This document shows, piece after piece, positions 46,356 to 58,810 of a stretch of 64,000 nt of DNA; position 1 is the first letter of the stretch; every line of letters starts with the position of its first letter. The DNA lies in contig NW_020825288.1 of NCBI RefSeq assembly GCF_003286085.1, positions 22,258,001 to 22,322,000 on the forward strand, read 5' to 3'. The notes under the pieces were generated by a model, which did not search any database, was not told where the DNA came from, and saw nothing but the letters and a program-made list of their open reading frames with translations. The stretch is from Drosophila persimilis. Taxonomy: Eukaryota > Arthropoda > Insecta > Diptera > Drosophilidae. The translations under genes and the position numbers were made by a program.

Positions 46356-49300
46356 CTGTATCTGAGCGTGATGTATGTGCTTTGACAGTATCTGCTTATT
46401 GGCATGCGTATCTATCGGTTACATTAGTGCGCACAGAAATATATTTCCAGTTTGTATCTACAATATATATTGTACAATATATATATTTATCATAAGTCAG
46501 AGCGAGTTCGTCTGCTGCTGCGGATGGATGGAGGAATTTATATTATCGATGGGTTATAAATTGAAGACAATGAAATCAATTGATTGGCATTTCTCAGACA
46601 CCGATGGGGCGGCCTCGCAGGGAGGGTAGCAGCATTATTATTGTGCCTGGGCATATGGGTGCGCTGTGACCCCGTTCGTGTAGACATCAGATACGAAACT
46701 GCAGTCGATTCTAGGTGCCACAGACGCTGAAAAGAAAACTTATAATTACGCTTCGAAATATCTCAATTTTCAAGACCGGTTTTTGTGGTTTCTCCCTCTC
46801 TCTCTCGGCGGTTGTCATGGCGATCAGATCTAAAATATCTACTCACAGCAGAAATCTACTTTACTTTGTTTCTCCTCTCAGACAGTCTTAGCATTTATCG
46901 ATCGTTTGTTGAACATTATTTATGATACACATTTAAATTGTTAATTTTTTGGCAAACATCTGTCCATTTTCCATTTGTCACCTACACTTTCAGATACGTA
47001 TTTTTGTTTTTAATTTAGCTTGAACTTTCGCTTTGAATGTGGTGCTAAAAGTTGTGCAAAATGCTGTGTATTTCTGCTATGGCAACAACATTTTATGGCA
47101 TTTTACGTAAATAGTTTCTTGGCTCCTACACGTAACCTTTCTTTCATACAGATTTATTTGCTACCCGAAATGGTTTTTGGGTCTTTGATGCCAGCCGCCG
47201 ATGCCGATGCCGCCGCCTGACTGTGTGCGATAGATGCATGGCTGCAATTAGTTTGATGATGATACATTTCATTTCATATCGTTTTCGTTTCAAGAACTGC
47301 CATCGATTGGGGGGGCTTTGATTGGAAGCACAGAAAACGGATCAAGATCAAAAAGGGTAGAGGTTTTGATTTGTAGTTTGAATATGCCAGAAGCGTAATT
47401 AGTGATACGTGGATTGCCAAAGGGAACAACTGACAAATAACGGATTCGGTATAAACTTTATGCCATATACCAGCCAACGCTCTTCTCTCTTTAAATATTG
47501 GACTCCAACTACTGTTTTATGGAAACCTTGAACTATTTTTATTGCTAAGCCACACTGTGACAGAGCGAGACAGTATTAAAGAGATTTTGTAGCAGCTGCT
47601 AAAAGTCTTCTATCGTATTGCACACTTTTGTAGATACAGATACATAATTTACCTTACCAAAATGTCTCCATTTGCTGCTCATTCAAAAGTCTTTTCCATG
47701 ACAGCATATCACTCAAACGAAACATGACGATTAGGCCACAAAACACAAGCACAGGGCCCATAGATGATAAGAAACCCCAGCAAAAATCAAGTAAAGAGAC
47801 CTGAAATTGACATTTCTTGTTACATTTTGTGGGCCACAGAAAAAAAGAGTTGACTTGTTGGCATGTCAAATGCAATGAACCCCCAGAGTCCCAGCGGAAT
47901 TTCTTTTCATTTTATAGATAATTTGTAATCAAATATCACGAAAGCAAGAGGGCCCATCCCATCCCAACCCATCAGAACTATCCAAGACTAGAACTCAATT
48001 TCGTTTTGGGCAAACAACAATAGCAGGGAGTACTTGTGGCAGAGCCCGAAGCATGGCTGGAAGTGAAGCTTCTCTTTTTGCACAATTTGAGTATCTAAAT
48101 AGCCGTAAAATTGTGAAACATGCAATGCCAAAGGCCGCACAAATGCCCAGATCTTTGTGGGGCCCCACAATCAGATGTGCTATGTATCTGTGAGATAGAT
48201 AGACTTTACCCACCCCTTCCTGCCCTGCCCTGCACTGCCGCCTGCATGTCGTGCCGTGTCGCTTTTGCATGACAGTTGCACAATGTTCCGTTCTATCGTA
48301 CATTTGCGGTTCTTGTCTGCAAATATCTACACTGCTGGCAGTGTGGGAACTCCGTTGGGATAATTATGGTTGGGAAAACTCTTAAGAAAGAAAAACGCTT
48401 ACATTTGAGATGGGACTTCAATTGGTTTTCCATTTATTCCATAAATCAAACAAAATGCCAAGTTTTGCTGGCCAAAAACTTCAGACAGTGTTTGTTTAAA
48501 TCTCACGAAATAATTGGGCACATATTCATCATACATAAGAGTATGCTAAAATCAAATGACATTCTTTTTTTTTGGCATTCCTGGCAAATTGTATGCAAAT
48601 ATTTTGACAATTTTCACTTAAACTTTGACATTCCGGAGGAAACTTTCGGGCGAAGCACTTATGCTGCGCCGAAAATCTCAGCTCAGACACCATTATCTTG
48701 TATCTTGTATCGTGTTATAATATTTTTTCTGTTGCTGGCAACCGGATGCATAAATAAGTGACAAACCCCGAGATGTTGGTGCTGCTGCGGCCGATGGTGG
48801 TGGTGGTTTATGTTTTTGTTTTTGTCGAATTTCCGGCATCAGTTTAAGAAAAAGAAATACGTGCAGAGCTGTTTTTCTTAGGTTTATATTATGATGTGTT
48901 TATTTATCGCCATTGGGCAATGCCGGTCGATTTTTAGCTTTACTCACGAAGGTTTTTATGTAAATTCAAATATTTTTGACCATGAAAAAAAATAGTGTGG
49001 GAGAAATTTTCATGGAAAATTCAAGAATAATAAAAATAGAAAAATAATATAAAAGTATAATAATTCAAATATGTATAATAATATTAAAAATAAAAATAAT
49101 AAAAGATTAGGAGCAAAAATATTAGGCGCCTATAAAATTAGTGTGGCTGCGCTTTGCAATAACTACAGCGATGGGCAGCACTCTGTTCGGCAGTAATCAC
49201 ACCGTTGGGCAGCACTGTTTAAGAGAAGAAAAAAATTAAGGCAGGAACTTTATTTACATCAAGAAGATATACTTCTCTCTTACTCTCGCTCTATAACTGC

Positions 49301-51010
49301 TAATCCACACTGTGACAGAAAGAGAGAGAGAAATAGACAAAAATAAAGCAAAAACTAAAAAAAAATTCGATTAAAACAGAAAATTCTGTCAAACAATAAA
49401 TGTATTGGAATGTATGCCAAAAAAAAAAGAATATTTAACTCCATTATATAGTAGTAATATTAAGAATTAATTATAATCATATGAAAACGATCAAATTAAT
49501 CTATAAATTCTTTACTTTCATTAATAAAGATTGTGCAATCTCTTGCGAAACGAATCAAAAGTGACATTCTATTCTTTTGCGATAACAAACGATGGCAAAT
49601 CGTTTGAAAGACAGCTCCAAGCATCCATCAAATCCGACAAAATATTCAACAATCGATTGCGTTCTGTGGGAAATCAATCGAGGAGTCCACTTAGCCATGG
49701 CCATATCATAATGGGGAATCTTCTTACCAACCAATCTTATGCAATCGTCGCCACTCGACTGTGAGGAGAGATACAAACAGAAGAGAAACTGAGCAGAAAA
49801 AACACGGGCCCGAAAATATGCAGAAAGAACAGAGCGTTGGGGGAGTGGGAGAGTGGCGGGGGGCCAAAACCAGTTTTCAGTTTCCCTTCGAAATCGAAAA
49901 AAACAAAAGAACTTGGGACCGAAAAGTCTCTCGGAACGAGAGCGTTTTTCGATTGTTTCTGAGGTTTATTTTGTGTGTGTTTTCTGTGGATTTTGTCTTA
50001 TTTGTTTCGCTTGAGCGGAATCGGATTTATGAGGCACCGCGAGTGTGAAACAGAATTTTATTTCATTGAATGCTTCTTGCACCATTGGCAGTCCACTGAA
50101 TAAATATTGCCCAAGAATCAAACGATTTGGCCAACTTGTAAAATGGCGCAAAGACTGGCCAAAAAGATGTCGAATGCAAAACGGCAAAATGGCAAATGCA
50201 ATTAGTTCGGCTCCAATTCAGAAATTGGCAGGCCATTTGACAATTCTGCAGCAGGTGCTGGATGCCGACGATGACGACGGCTAATATTTATTATTGATGA
50301 CAATCATCTGTTGCCCCTCGCTGTATCTCCTGCCGCTAATTTGATGGAAACTCTAAATGGAAAATGGCTAAAACGGAACATCGAATGAGTTTCACTTTCA
50401 CATAATTGCCACATCATTTAAGCCATCTCGCTAACTCGTTTCGTTGCAGGATTGCTTTTTCGTTTTGTTTTTTTTTTCCATGTGAAAGTGGAAATCTATT
50501 CGTGCTATAATCCAGTTCGTGAATATGGAGCCTCGTGTCTTATTACCCCACAAAATTATGTGTAATTAATGGAATTGAAAAAGAGTACAGGCCTTTTAAG
50601 GCCTGGCATGGGGCTTGGGGAGAACAATAGATGGATGGCTTTCAAGGTGGGAATTTTTAGAAGAATAGAGAAGAAAAGAGAAAATTCAAAAAAAAATTTA
50701 TTGAAATTGTAATTTCTTTTTTGGGATGAGGTCTAAAAGGGAAATTTCATTTTGAAAGATGGAAGTGAATCTTGAATCACTTTGTGATTTCTGTTCGAGT
50801 TATTTGAAACGTCTAGTGTCCGTTTACTTATGGGAAACACTACGAATGTGCCCCTTGTGGATCCAAGGTAAGCACTGGTTAAGGTAGAGTTCCTTTAACG
50901 AAGTATACAACGGAAATGTTTCGATATTGATACTTTTAGGTTGTATATCCATACCCTTTGCTGATGTAGACGTAAACATTTTCTCAGTATTCAGTTTACA
51001 AAGGACTTAC
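46356..51010. other. Non-coding stretch with two dispersed CACACTGTGACAG motifs
   Basis: No supported protein gene. GCTAAGCCACACTGTGACAG occurs at 47,544 and GCTAATCCACACTGTGACAG at 49,299. Each is preceded by a CTCTCT-rich patch and followed by an AGAGCGAGA or AGAGAGAG run. A TTTTTGTTTTTG tract lies near 48,810 and a TCTCTCTTACTCTCG tract near 49,276. Confidence 0.35.
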
Positions 51011-51270
51011 CAGACTGCCCCCCAGTAAACAATGATATCCCATGGATATCTCAGGGATAGAGATATCCAATTTCAGTGCGGCCAAGCAACTGCAGATTAT
51101 ACAATCGACGTTTATTTGTTTGTTTAATTTCTCTGGTTCCATCTTCTGCCGCAGAGATATATTGTACCCTCTTGGGTAATCAAAATCTGATGCCTCCTTC
51201 AGAGAGGAGTGTAGGCTCTGCAGCGCATCTTTGAGAGGTCCGGTCCAGTCAACGACCTTCAATTTGGTCG
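51011..51270 (-). CDS. Candidate internal coding exon, unrecognised (minus strand)
   Basis: On the minus strand a pyrimidine-rich acceptor TTGCCTCCCCTCCTCTAG is followed by 260 nt with only one open frame (86 codons plus 2 nt). That stretch ends at a near-perfect donor AGTCTG|GTAAGT. The encoded peptide (for example VVDWTGPLKDALQSLHSSLK, later INVDCIICSCLAALKLDISI) is not low-complexity, unlike most frames around it. I recognise no domain. No partner exon could be tied to it with confidence, so this may be a chance combination, an exon of a nested gene, or a decayed gene fragment. Confidence 0.25.
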
Positions 51271-51313
51271 CTAGAGGAGGGGAGGCAAATGACAATCCAT
51301 CCACAATCCACAA

Positions 51314-54300
51314 TAGCCTGGTGGCTTGACTTTAATTATCTGGAGCTTGGGAAGAGGCCTCTGTGGGAGGCAGACCAGAGAACCCATTACCATTTCATTA
51401 ACATAGACATAAAGCAAGCGCCTCCCTGGAGGGAGCCTCCGCCTCTCCCTCTTCCTTTCCCGACTGAAATGAAAACACGTGTTGCGGCCATAAACAAAGA
51501 AATTGGTAAAAACAGAAAAAAAAAATTGCCAAAAAGCGCGGCCTAGCGTGAAAGCCAAGCAACACCCAGGGACAGAAAAAGTGGGCAATGACTGTTCGCA
51601 TCTATATTGTAGGAGTACGTATAGATATACTCATGTATGTGTCTTTGTTGTTCCGATGAAATGTTTCTGTGGGTTTTTCATACGTTTTCTGTGGTAGAGT
51701 GTGGATCGACAAAACATTTTTGCTTTAAAGATGGTTATTGGATGGCCGCCTCTTGAAATGATTTTTAAAAATTAAATGCTGGCATGTATGGTAGAAATTG
51801 TTCGATCAATGCGGAAAAGCCTCTCCAGCTGCTAATTGACAAAGGTTGTACTATATTGGATGTAAAAGCAATTTATTCCCTTCAATCGCTTTAACAATTC
51901 AGTTCCGGATAGTTTTAATTAACACGAGATTGCCAACAGATTATAATCGTGAACGCCGGAAGGGTGGTATTACACATGTGAAAGGTTCCTTTATTGTAAA
52001 TCTGAAAATTAAATTTACAATGGGAACTTAAAACCTGTATAAACTTATAACTTATAACATGTATAAACCTTTATTGGAGATGGGCTTATGGTAAATATAG
52101 AATGAGATTTTCTTTAAATACTTGGATAAAACAGCTTTCAGTTCTTTTCCCGACGAATTCTTAGGAATTCCTAAACTCTGTTTCATGTCTAGAGCGTATT
52201 CTGGACATCAGTTTCGAACATGTTCTGATTGCGTTGAAAATATTACTTATAGTACGTCTCCCTCCCACAGAACAACATACATGGCGTGTACACTACGGTT
52301 CCTATTGAGATTCGATTCGAGACACACAAGCGAATGCTGCAAAAGCGAATGCCTAATTCCTGCAATTTGCTGCAGAAATAATTTTATGTAATCTGGCATT
52401 AGAAATAAAGTACGTCCTACCTAATGAAAGGACATCTCTTGCAGGCTTAAGCTCTGGAGATTACCGTGACCCTCCTTAGATGTCGCAAGTATACAGATTT
52501 TAATAGGTCAAAGAATGTGCTTCGGGGGCTTATGGCTTTTCTATGATTTTGCCCTTTTGCACCTATTACATTTTCTGCCTTTATGGCATCATCTCTCTCG
52601 CTCTCTCCCACCCACCTTTCTCTTTCTCTATAACTGTGTGAATTTCCCGTAAAAAAAACACACTCACACATTTTCATGGGAAATTACGTGCCGCCATTGC
52701 TGTCTCGCTATCCTTTTGCTTTGACAATTTCCGACATATCGACAGTTGCATCCCACTCCACGCTTCCTCTCAATCCTCATCCCAACACTCACTCTCACCC
52801 CCACTCCCCATCCTCCCCTGCTCGTCCATAGAGGGAGTGTGAATAAAATGTAATCCGGCAACTGCGTGCGGTAATCTAACAAAAAACAAAAACGGCGCAA
52901 AAAAATAGAGAGAAAAAAATACTGCTACTCCGTAGATGAGGAAAACCCGTCTCCAACTTATAACCGAATGGTGGCCCCAAGCCCCAAGCTCCATCTGACC
53001 CCAGACCGCCCCTCCATCCTCCTACACCGCTCGGCCCACTCCTTTTCACTGTCCCTTCCGCCCCGTCTCCCCGTTCTGTGCGGAGTGGAGTGGCCCCACA
53101 GCTGTGTTGATTTTCATTTTCAGCGGGCCCCAGTCGCTGAATGGGCGTGCCGCCGCCCCCCTTTTTTCGCATTGATTGCGTTACAATTTCAGGTTTTCTG
53201 GTTTCTGCTATTTGCCGCCAGTCTACTTCTACTTTTCGAATACCCTTTATCAGAAAGAGAGTACTGCCGTTTTTATATAAAGGTTGAGTGTTTCTTTCTT
53301 TCGATGTATAGGATTGGGTCTTGAGAATTGGGAATGTAAACTGTATAAATCATATAGGATTGGATCCTTCCTAACGACTGATCATAAGACATATGTTTCG
53401 TTCGAAAGTTGTATAATGAAAGATAATTATTTTATATTATTATAATCAAAACAAAACTAGAACTGCATATGATTCAAGTTGTTGCTTTTCTTAAAGGTGC
53501 CTGTTTTCAGTTTCTTTCTTTTGTTATCCTTTCTCTCTGATTTTCAGTCCGTTTAAAACCCGCCTTAAACCTTTTCGTGTGAGCAGTCGGCTAAAAGATC
53601 TTTCAATACATTCCATAAATTATTGCTTTCTATTGACCGATAGGTCGACGTTCACACGTTAATGGCAATTTGATGCCCACTTTAAATGAAACAGATGATT
53701 TTCTATTTAAAAGGAGTACAATTTTCCGACGAAAGATGACACTTGTTACCTTTCGCTTTTGGGAAACAATCGACAGCCTACGTGCTTCTCTCTGGAAGCG
53801 TTATCCGATCAATATGATATTCTCTAATTCTGGCTTTAAAGATGACTAAGATGCGTAACGCCCATGGTTTCTCAGTCTGAATTTTAAAAGTACCCCGATT
53901 GATACCATAGATATTACTCTAAAGCTCCAAAGCTGCCAAATACAATCTTCTCATGATAGAAGGACTAAAGAAATCCTTGATCTTGAAGGGTATCTACAAA
54001 TTCGAACCTTTTCTTGTATTTTTATGCTGCTGCTGTCTTTGGCTTTGGTTTTGCTTTGCATTGAATTGCTTTTGCTTTTGTTTCACCGGCAGTGCCACAA
54101 AACGTGTCCGTTGGCTTGGTTGTTGCTGCTGCTGCTGCTGTTGCCACTGCCATTGTGGCTCTGTTGTTGCCGTCGCTGTCTGTGGCACAGCGTTGGAGTT
54201 GATCTTTATCTGTATCTCCGGTCGGTCACTGGCTTGCTGGTTGGAGGCCCCCTCGGATGTATATAGTAAAATGGTAACACGAATTGTTGGCTCAGCTCTT

Positions 54301-55225
54301 GGCTTGGCTCTGGCTTGGCTCAGGCTTGGCTTGGCTTGGCTCTGGGTTGGCTTTGGGTCTGGGTCTGGCTTTGGGTTAACCGGTTTCCAGTCTGGGTCTC
54401 TCTCCGTTTCGTTTCGTTTTCATTTCGATTTACGAGCGCAAAAATTAAAACCGAATGAGTAGTAGAGCAGCAACAAAAACACTGCCCTCGTTGTTATTGC
54501 TATTGTTTCTCCGGTCGATGCTTTTGGCATTAAGCCCCCACCACGCCACCACGCCACTCGCCCCTCCGCCAAAGCCCAGATTCAGAGTCAGAGATCTTGA
54601 AAAGCCCCCAACTCTGACGTACTACCTCTATGGGGCTCGTTCGATTTGGGTTTACAGATCAAATGCTTTCAGATCTACTATTTGTGCGGTATATTCTCTG
54701 GCATTCGTAATCTTTTTCCTTTTTCAATTGCTCCGAACGGGCGGGGGGATTATATGCCCGTATAAATGGGAATCTGGTCTCTGTAAATGGTCGTCGGTTT
54801 ATTATGATTATTGTTATTACTGTCGTTCGCATTGTCTTTATTTGGTGGAAAAAATAATGTCGCATTAAATAAATTATTGCACATCGTTCAAGCTTTTCGG
54901 GACGTCCATATGTACATTATATTTTTGTCTCTGAATAAACTGACTTTCATTTCCTGCAAAAATAAAAATACAGTTTCCAGTTGTTGGTTTTCTGTTTGTG
55001 TTTTCTGTTTCAGTGTTTTCAGTGCTTTCTGTGTTTTCTGTGTGGGAGTTGTAAGAATTTGTTTATGGTTTCATAAACTTAAATGTGATTGAATTTTTGG
55101 TTGCGGCTTATTTTTTGCAGTGATTCATGTGAAAGTTTCGTTTCGGAAGCAGCTGTGTAATGTATCCGAGGAGAGTATGTTATATGTATGGGGATTGCAT
55201 TTGGTGAGGGCATAATAAAGAGAAA
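51314..55225. other. Non-coding stretch with microsatellites
   Basis: Contains a CT-rich tract near 52,590-52,630, a TTGCTGCTGCTGCTGCTGTT run near 54,121, and a GGCTTGGCTCT-type minisatellite at about 54,295-54,370. A frame at 53,953-54,462 is kept open mainly by these repeats. Nothing else is supported. Confidence 0.35.
54295..54370. repeat. GGCTTGGCTCT minisatellite
   Basis: A run of imperfect GGCTTGGCTCTGGCTTGGCT units that drifts into GGGTCTGGGTCTGGC. It is G/T-skewed on the plus strand. Confidence 0.7.
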
Positions 55226-55605
55226 CACAGCTATTTTAAAATTAAATATTAGGTTTTCAAATGAAATAATAGTAAAATTAAAGAGAATTCACTTTAATTT
55301 AAATATAAATGTATTAAAAATTCTTTTTAATGCGGGTAGAGTATTGTAGGAGACGAATATTGAATATTCCGCTCATCCGAAAGTGATTATTGGTGCTATG
55401 GCCATATATTGTCCCCATTGTCATTTATAAGCATTTAGCGTTATAATTATACAAAAAATTAAAATAAAAAGAATATATTTAATTTGTAGAAAATATATTT
55501 TATCAAAATATGAAAATGCCAGACTATACAACATACAAGATTATATACATATACATATATGTATATATATATATATATACATACATTCTCTGGGCGTATA
55601 CATTT
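55226..55605. mobile_element. Degraded relative of the 46-kb MITE-like element
   Basis: From about 55,285 the sequence GAATTCACTTTAATTTAAAT with the next 28 bases matches the interior of the element at 45,987-46,355 at over 80%, and further downstream AATTTGTAGAAAATATATTT matches again. The ends are poorly kept: the reverse of CATTCTCTGGGCGTATA near 55,590 only loosely resembles the TACACTC terminus. A TATA-type microsatellite occupies about 55,545-55,582. Confidence 0.35.
55545..55582. repeat. TA-rich palindromic microsatellite
   Basis: An ATATACATATACATATATGT run followed by a TATATATATATATATAC run; self-complementary. Confidence 0.7.
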
Positions 55606-58600
55606 CATTCAATATCTATTCCATCTATCCTATCGATGAAATCTATTTGAAATTAATAAAAGAAAACAGTTTTTATTCCTTCGTCTATCGATCTATCTAT
55701 TCATCTGTTTCTCCAACTACTACAACTATTTCCATGTATTTCTTCATCTATAAGAGTGTTGATCTATCATTCTGCATATATCTGCATTACCCTTACATAT
55801 ATCTAACGTCAACACTCATTTAACTCAGCCTTTTCGATGTTTATCAAAAATAATAACCAACAGTTATCCACTACAAACATTTATCCAAAGTTTAAGGACA
55901 CTTTTCTGGTAAAAGTACTAGCACGCGTATCTCTGATAGCCTTCGTCTTCGTTTCTTAAGCCCCTGTCGAAAAGCATTTACAAAACCATTAGACACACCC
56001 GCACAAATAAATTCAAAATAAACACCAAAAACCCTGTCAACCTTCAGTGGGAAAAACAATTTGCGGGCAAAAATACTAAAAACTAAAAATCAACAAGTTT
56101 TTATCTCGATTTTCGGTTGGCTTTTTCGGTCTGTAATTTATCAAATCCCAAATCTGTTAAATCTGTTGATAATGCATTTGTATGTGCGCTGGTTTTAAAC
56201 ACACAAAAATATATGCTATATGGTGTTTTTTGTGATGGTTTTTATATGGGGTTTTTGTTTTTGCGGGAAAGGTCAACTATGTCGAAAATGTTGTTAAGTT
56301 TTTATCTATTTTGCCAAAATTGAATAATTTTTTAATGGTTTAATTAACAGAAATTTATGGCTAAACTAATGCAATTTGTGTGAATCATATTCAAGAGCTT
56401 TGTTTGAATGAACCTTTTGTTTAAAATAATTATAAAACGAAATAGTTTCGAGTAGAATGCACCAAAATCGTGACGATGACAGAAAACCAACAAAAAAGAG
56501 CAACTTTGTTGCTATTTTTGCACACTCTTTCCACTCTCTATATGTCCCTCTTGCGCACACGAACAAAAGAGGAAAACCTGCTTTTGACAGGCGACATGAA
56601 AATTGATTTCCACGAGCGTCGGCTGCTGGTGCTGTTGCTGTTGTTTCCTCCTCCTCTCGAAGGAGTAGGCGTGGGCCCCACTGACGTATGAGTAATATCC
56701 AAGAATGAAAGTAAATTTTTCACTGCCGCAAAATCAATAACATTCGGCTTAAGCCCCTGGGCTTCCACCTGAACGATTACATACATTTGCATTCATATGT
56801 AAATCAACATTGACGTAATATACACAAAATTTTGTGGGCCCCGCCTCTCCCCACAGCCTGCCCACTGGCTGCCTTTTTGTACACCGCAACGAGGCCAATC
56901 TCACCTGAGATTGCCATGAAATTCTGTTTCTGTTTCAGTCAAATTAGAAAAAGAAAAGCCAGAAAGGAAAAAAAGAAGAACGAAGAGCGTACAAATCTGT
57001 GCCAGAAAGCCGAGAAAATTATGATGGCACATCGGGACTAGGGACTGAGGTACTGAGGCACTGAGGGACTGAAATTAAAAACAGACGCATTTGGCCCACA
57101 GTTTTGCGCATAACACAAAATCAATTACAATTTTAATTAAATATGCAAAGCTTTTCCCCAAAAGAGAGCCCCGGCTACTGAATGGGAGAACGGAACTCAA
57201 TCAGGCTAAATGTCCCCTAGGCAGGTGACGTCTCTTCATAATGTCCCACCCACACACAGAGACAACCCGGCCCAGGTATAGGGCCGTGTCCTCAGAGTCT
57301 CTGAGAGGGTGGGCCAGGTAGCAGCAGGCAGCAGGTCTATAAATGTTTGAAGCAATTTGGGGGAAAACTCTAGAAAATGGATTGTTCTTTAAGAGGTTGC
57401 TTCTGAAGCTGTTGGGACTGCCGTTAACTATGGATGAATAAAATATTTAATTTATTCGAAATTAGATGAAAGTCCGTAGAATATAATGTATTCTAATTTA
57501 TTTTTCATAAGAGAATTGTGGATTCTAGTTGCTCGCTCGGAAGGAAACTTTAATAGCAATATAAGACCGAATCCTTTCGCATCTTCCTCCCTTTTCCTGC
57601 CACACCACAAATCCATATATTTTAGTATCTACAGAAGCACTTGGGCTGCTCTCATGGAGAAACATAAAAAATAAATGAGTCCTGTGGAGACAAGAGACAC
57701 AAAATTCTTAATTAAATTGTCCCAGAGCGTGGGAGCAAAAGCGCCGGCAGCTATGACAGATTTCACAGCTGGAAATCAATTACAATTTGCTTGCCCAGAC
57801 ACTTGGCTGGCCTTATCCTGTCCAGGTCGCATGTCCATCTCCTGGTCTAGCACAAGTACAAGTACCAGTATCTGTATCTGCAGCTCTTGCATCTTTGATG
57901 CCCAAACCAAGCTAAATGGAAATGCGGTAAACTGGGCCCAGACGGAGCAGCTGGCCTGCTGGCAGTTGGCAGCTGGCATTTGGTCAATTGGTCAATTTCC
58001 ATTTGCATATCATTTGGATTGGTGGCCAAGAATGTTGCAAAATTCTCCTAAATGTACAGTTTTTGGCAGTTGTGGCAGCTTGACGTAATGGGCACACAAA
58101 CAGAAAGAGTCAAAGAGATTGGATTGGTTATACGACTACTCAGAGCCGGGCACTAAGGACTACTACCTGCAACACTCGTCAGTTAGTTAATTAGCAAAGT
58201 GCGTGGCGTGGCACTCTCGAAACTGCTCCTCAATTGAAAACATTTCATTAATTTCTGCTTTTTCTCTCTCTCTCTCTCGTTTCAGGTATGAAACAAAAAT
58301 AAATCAATCGCAATTGCAAAATATCGATTAAGGTCAAATTACGTACACGGTGTGAGTGCTGTGTTTGGCAGCTTGGATTTGCATACGATTTGGTATTTCC
58401 ATTCAACTTTAAGTTTAATTTAAAAATTACTTGGAAGGCCCTCTTCCTAATGTTAATATATCGTTATAATTATACAACATTAAAAATGGGGAAAATAAAT
58501 GAAAAATAGAGGGGAAAATCAATGCAAATTAAATGCGGGATATGAAGTAAAAACTAATTGCGGAAAGTGAAGGAAGCTCTCTTAATCTCGCTGTAACGAG

Positions 58601-58640
58601 GCTTACAAAAAAAATATATGCTTGTAAAAGTATGTACATA
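55606..58640. other. Non-coding stretch
   Basis: AT-rich, with a TCTATC-rich patch near 55,610-55,710, repeated TGTTTGTGTTTTCTG-like sequence just upstream, and an ACAAGTACAAGTACCAGTATC repeat near 57,855. A 137-codon frame at 57,675-58,088 has no domain and overlaps minus-strand frames. A CTCTCTCTCTCTCTCG tract near 58,264 is followed by TTTCAGGTATG, which resembles an acceptor but leads into no open frame. Confidence 0.35.
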
Positions 58641-58645
58641 TATGG

Positions 58646-58810
58646 CAAAATATTGTGGCCCACACAATTTTAAAGATACGATATCACAGAATTATTTAGA
58701 ATTATCTTATTTTGCAGATGGTCGATCTGTCTTGAATCGGATGATTATTATAGCCATTATAGAAGCCAGAAAGCTTGAAGAACAATTTCTCTCTCTCTTG
58801 AACAGAGTAT
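58646..58810 (+). mobile_element. Fragment of the TCTGTCYGTCC-class interspersed repeat
   Basis: CACACAATTTTAAAGATACG matches CACAATTTTAAAGATAC at about 20,240, and TGAATCGGATGATTATTATA with AGCCATTATAG matches the TGAATTGGATCGTATTATTA and AGCCAGCATCA stretch at about 20,317. An AACAATTT then a CTCTCTCTCT run follows in both places. The order is conserved, so this is a degraded internal fragment of the same family. Confidence 0.55.

Noticed and set aside
50818-50875. Short ATG frame ending at a GTAAGC donor (MGNTTNVPLVDP)
   Set aside because: The donor is good, but 12 codons with no promoter or partner exon are too little to call.
53953-54462. 169-codon plus-strand frame, Cys/Leu-rich
   Set aside because: It is held open by CTG/TGC repeats and the GGCTTGGCTCT minisatellite. 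No domain, no splice sites.
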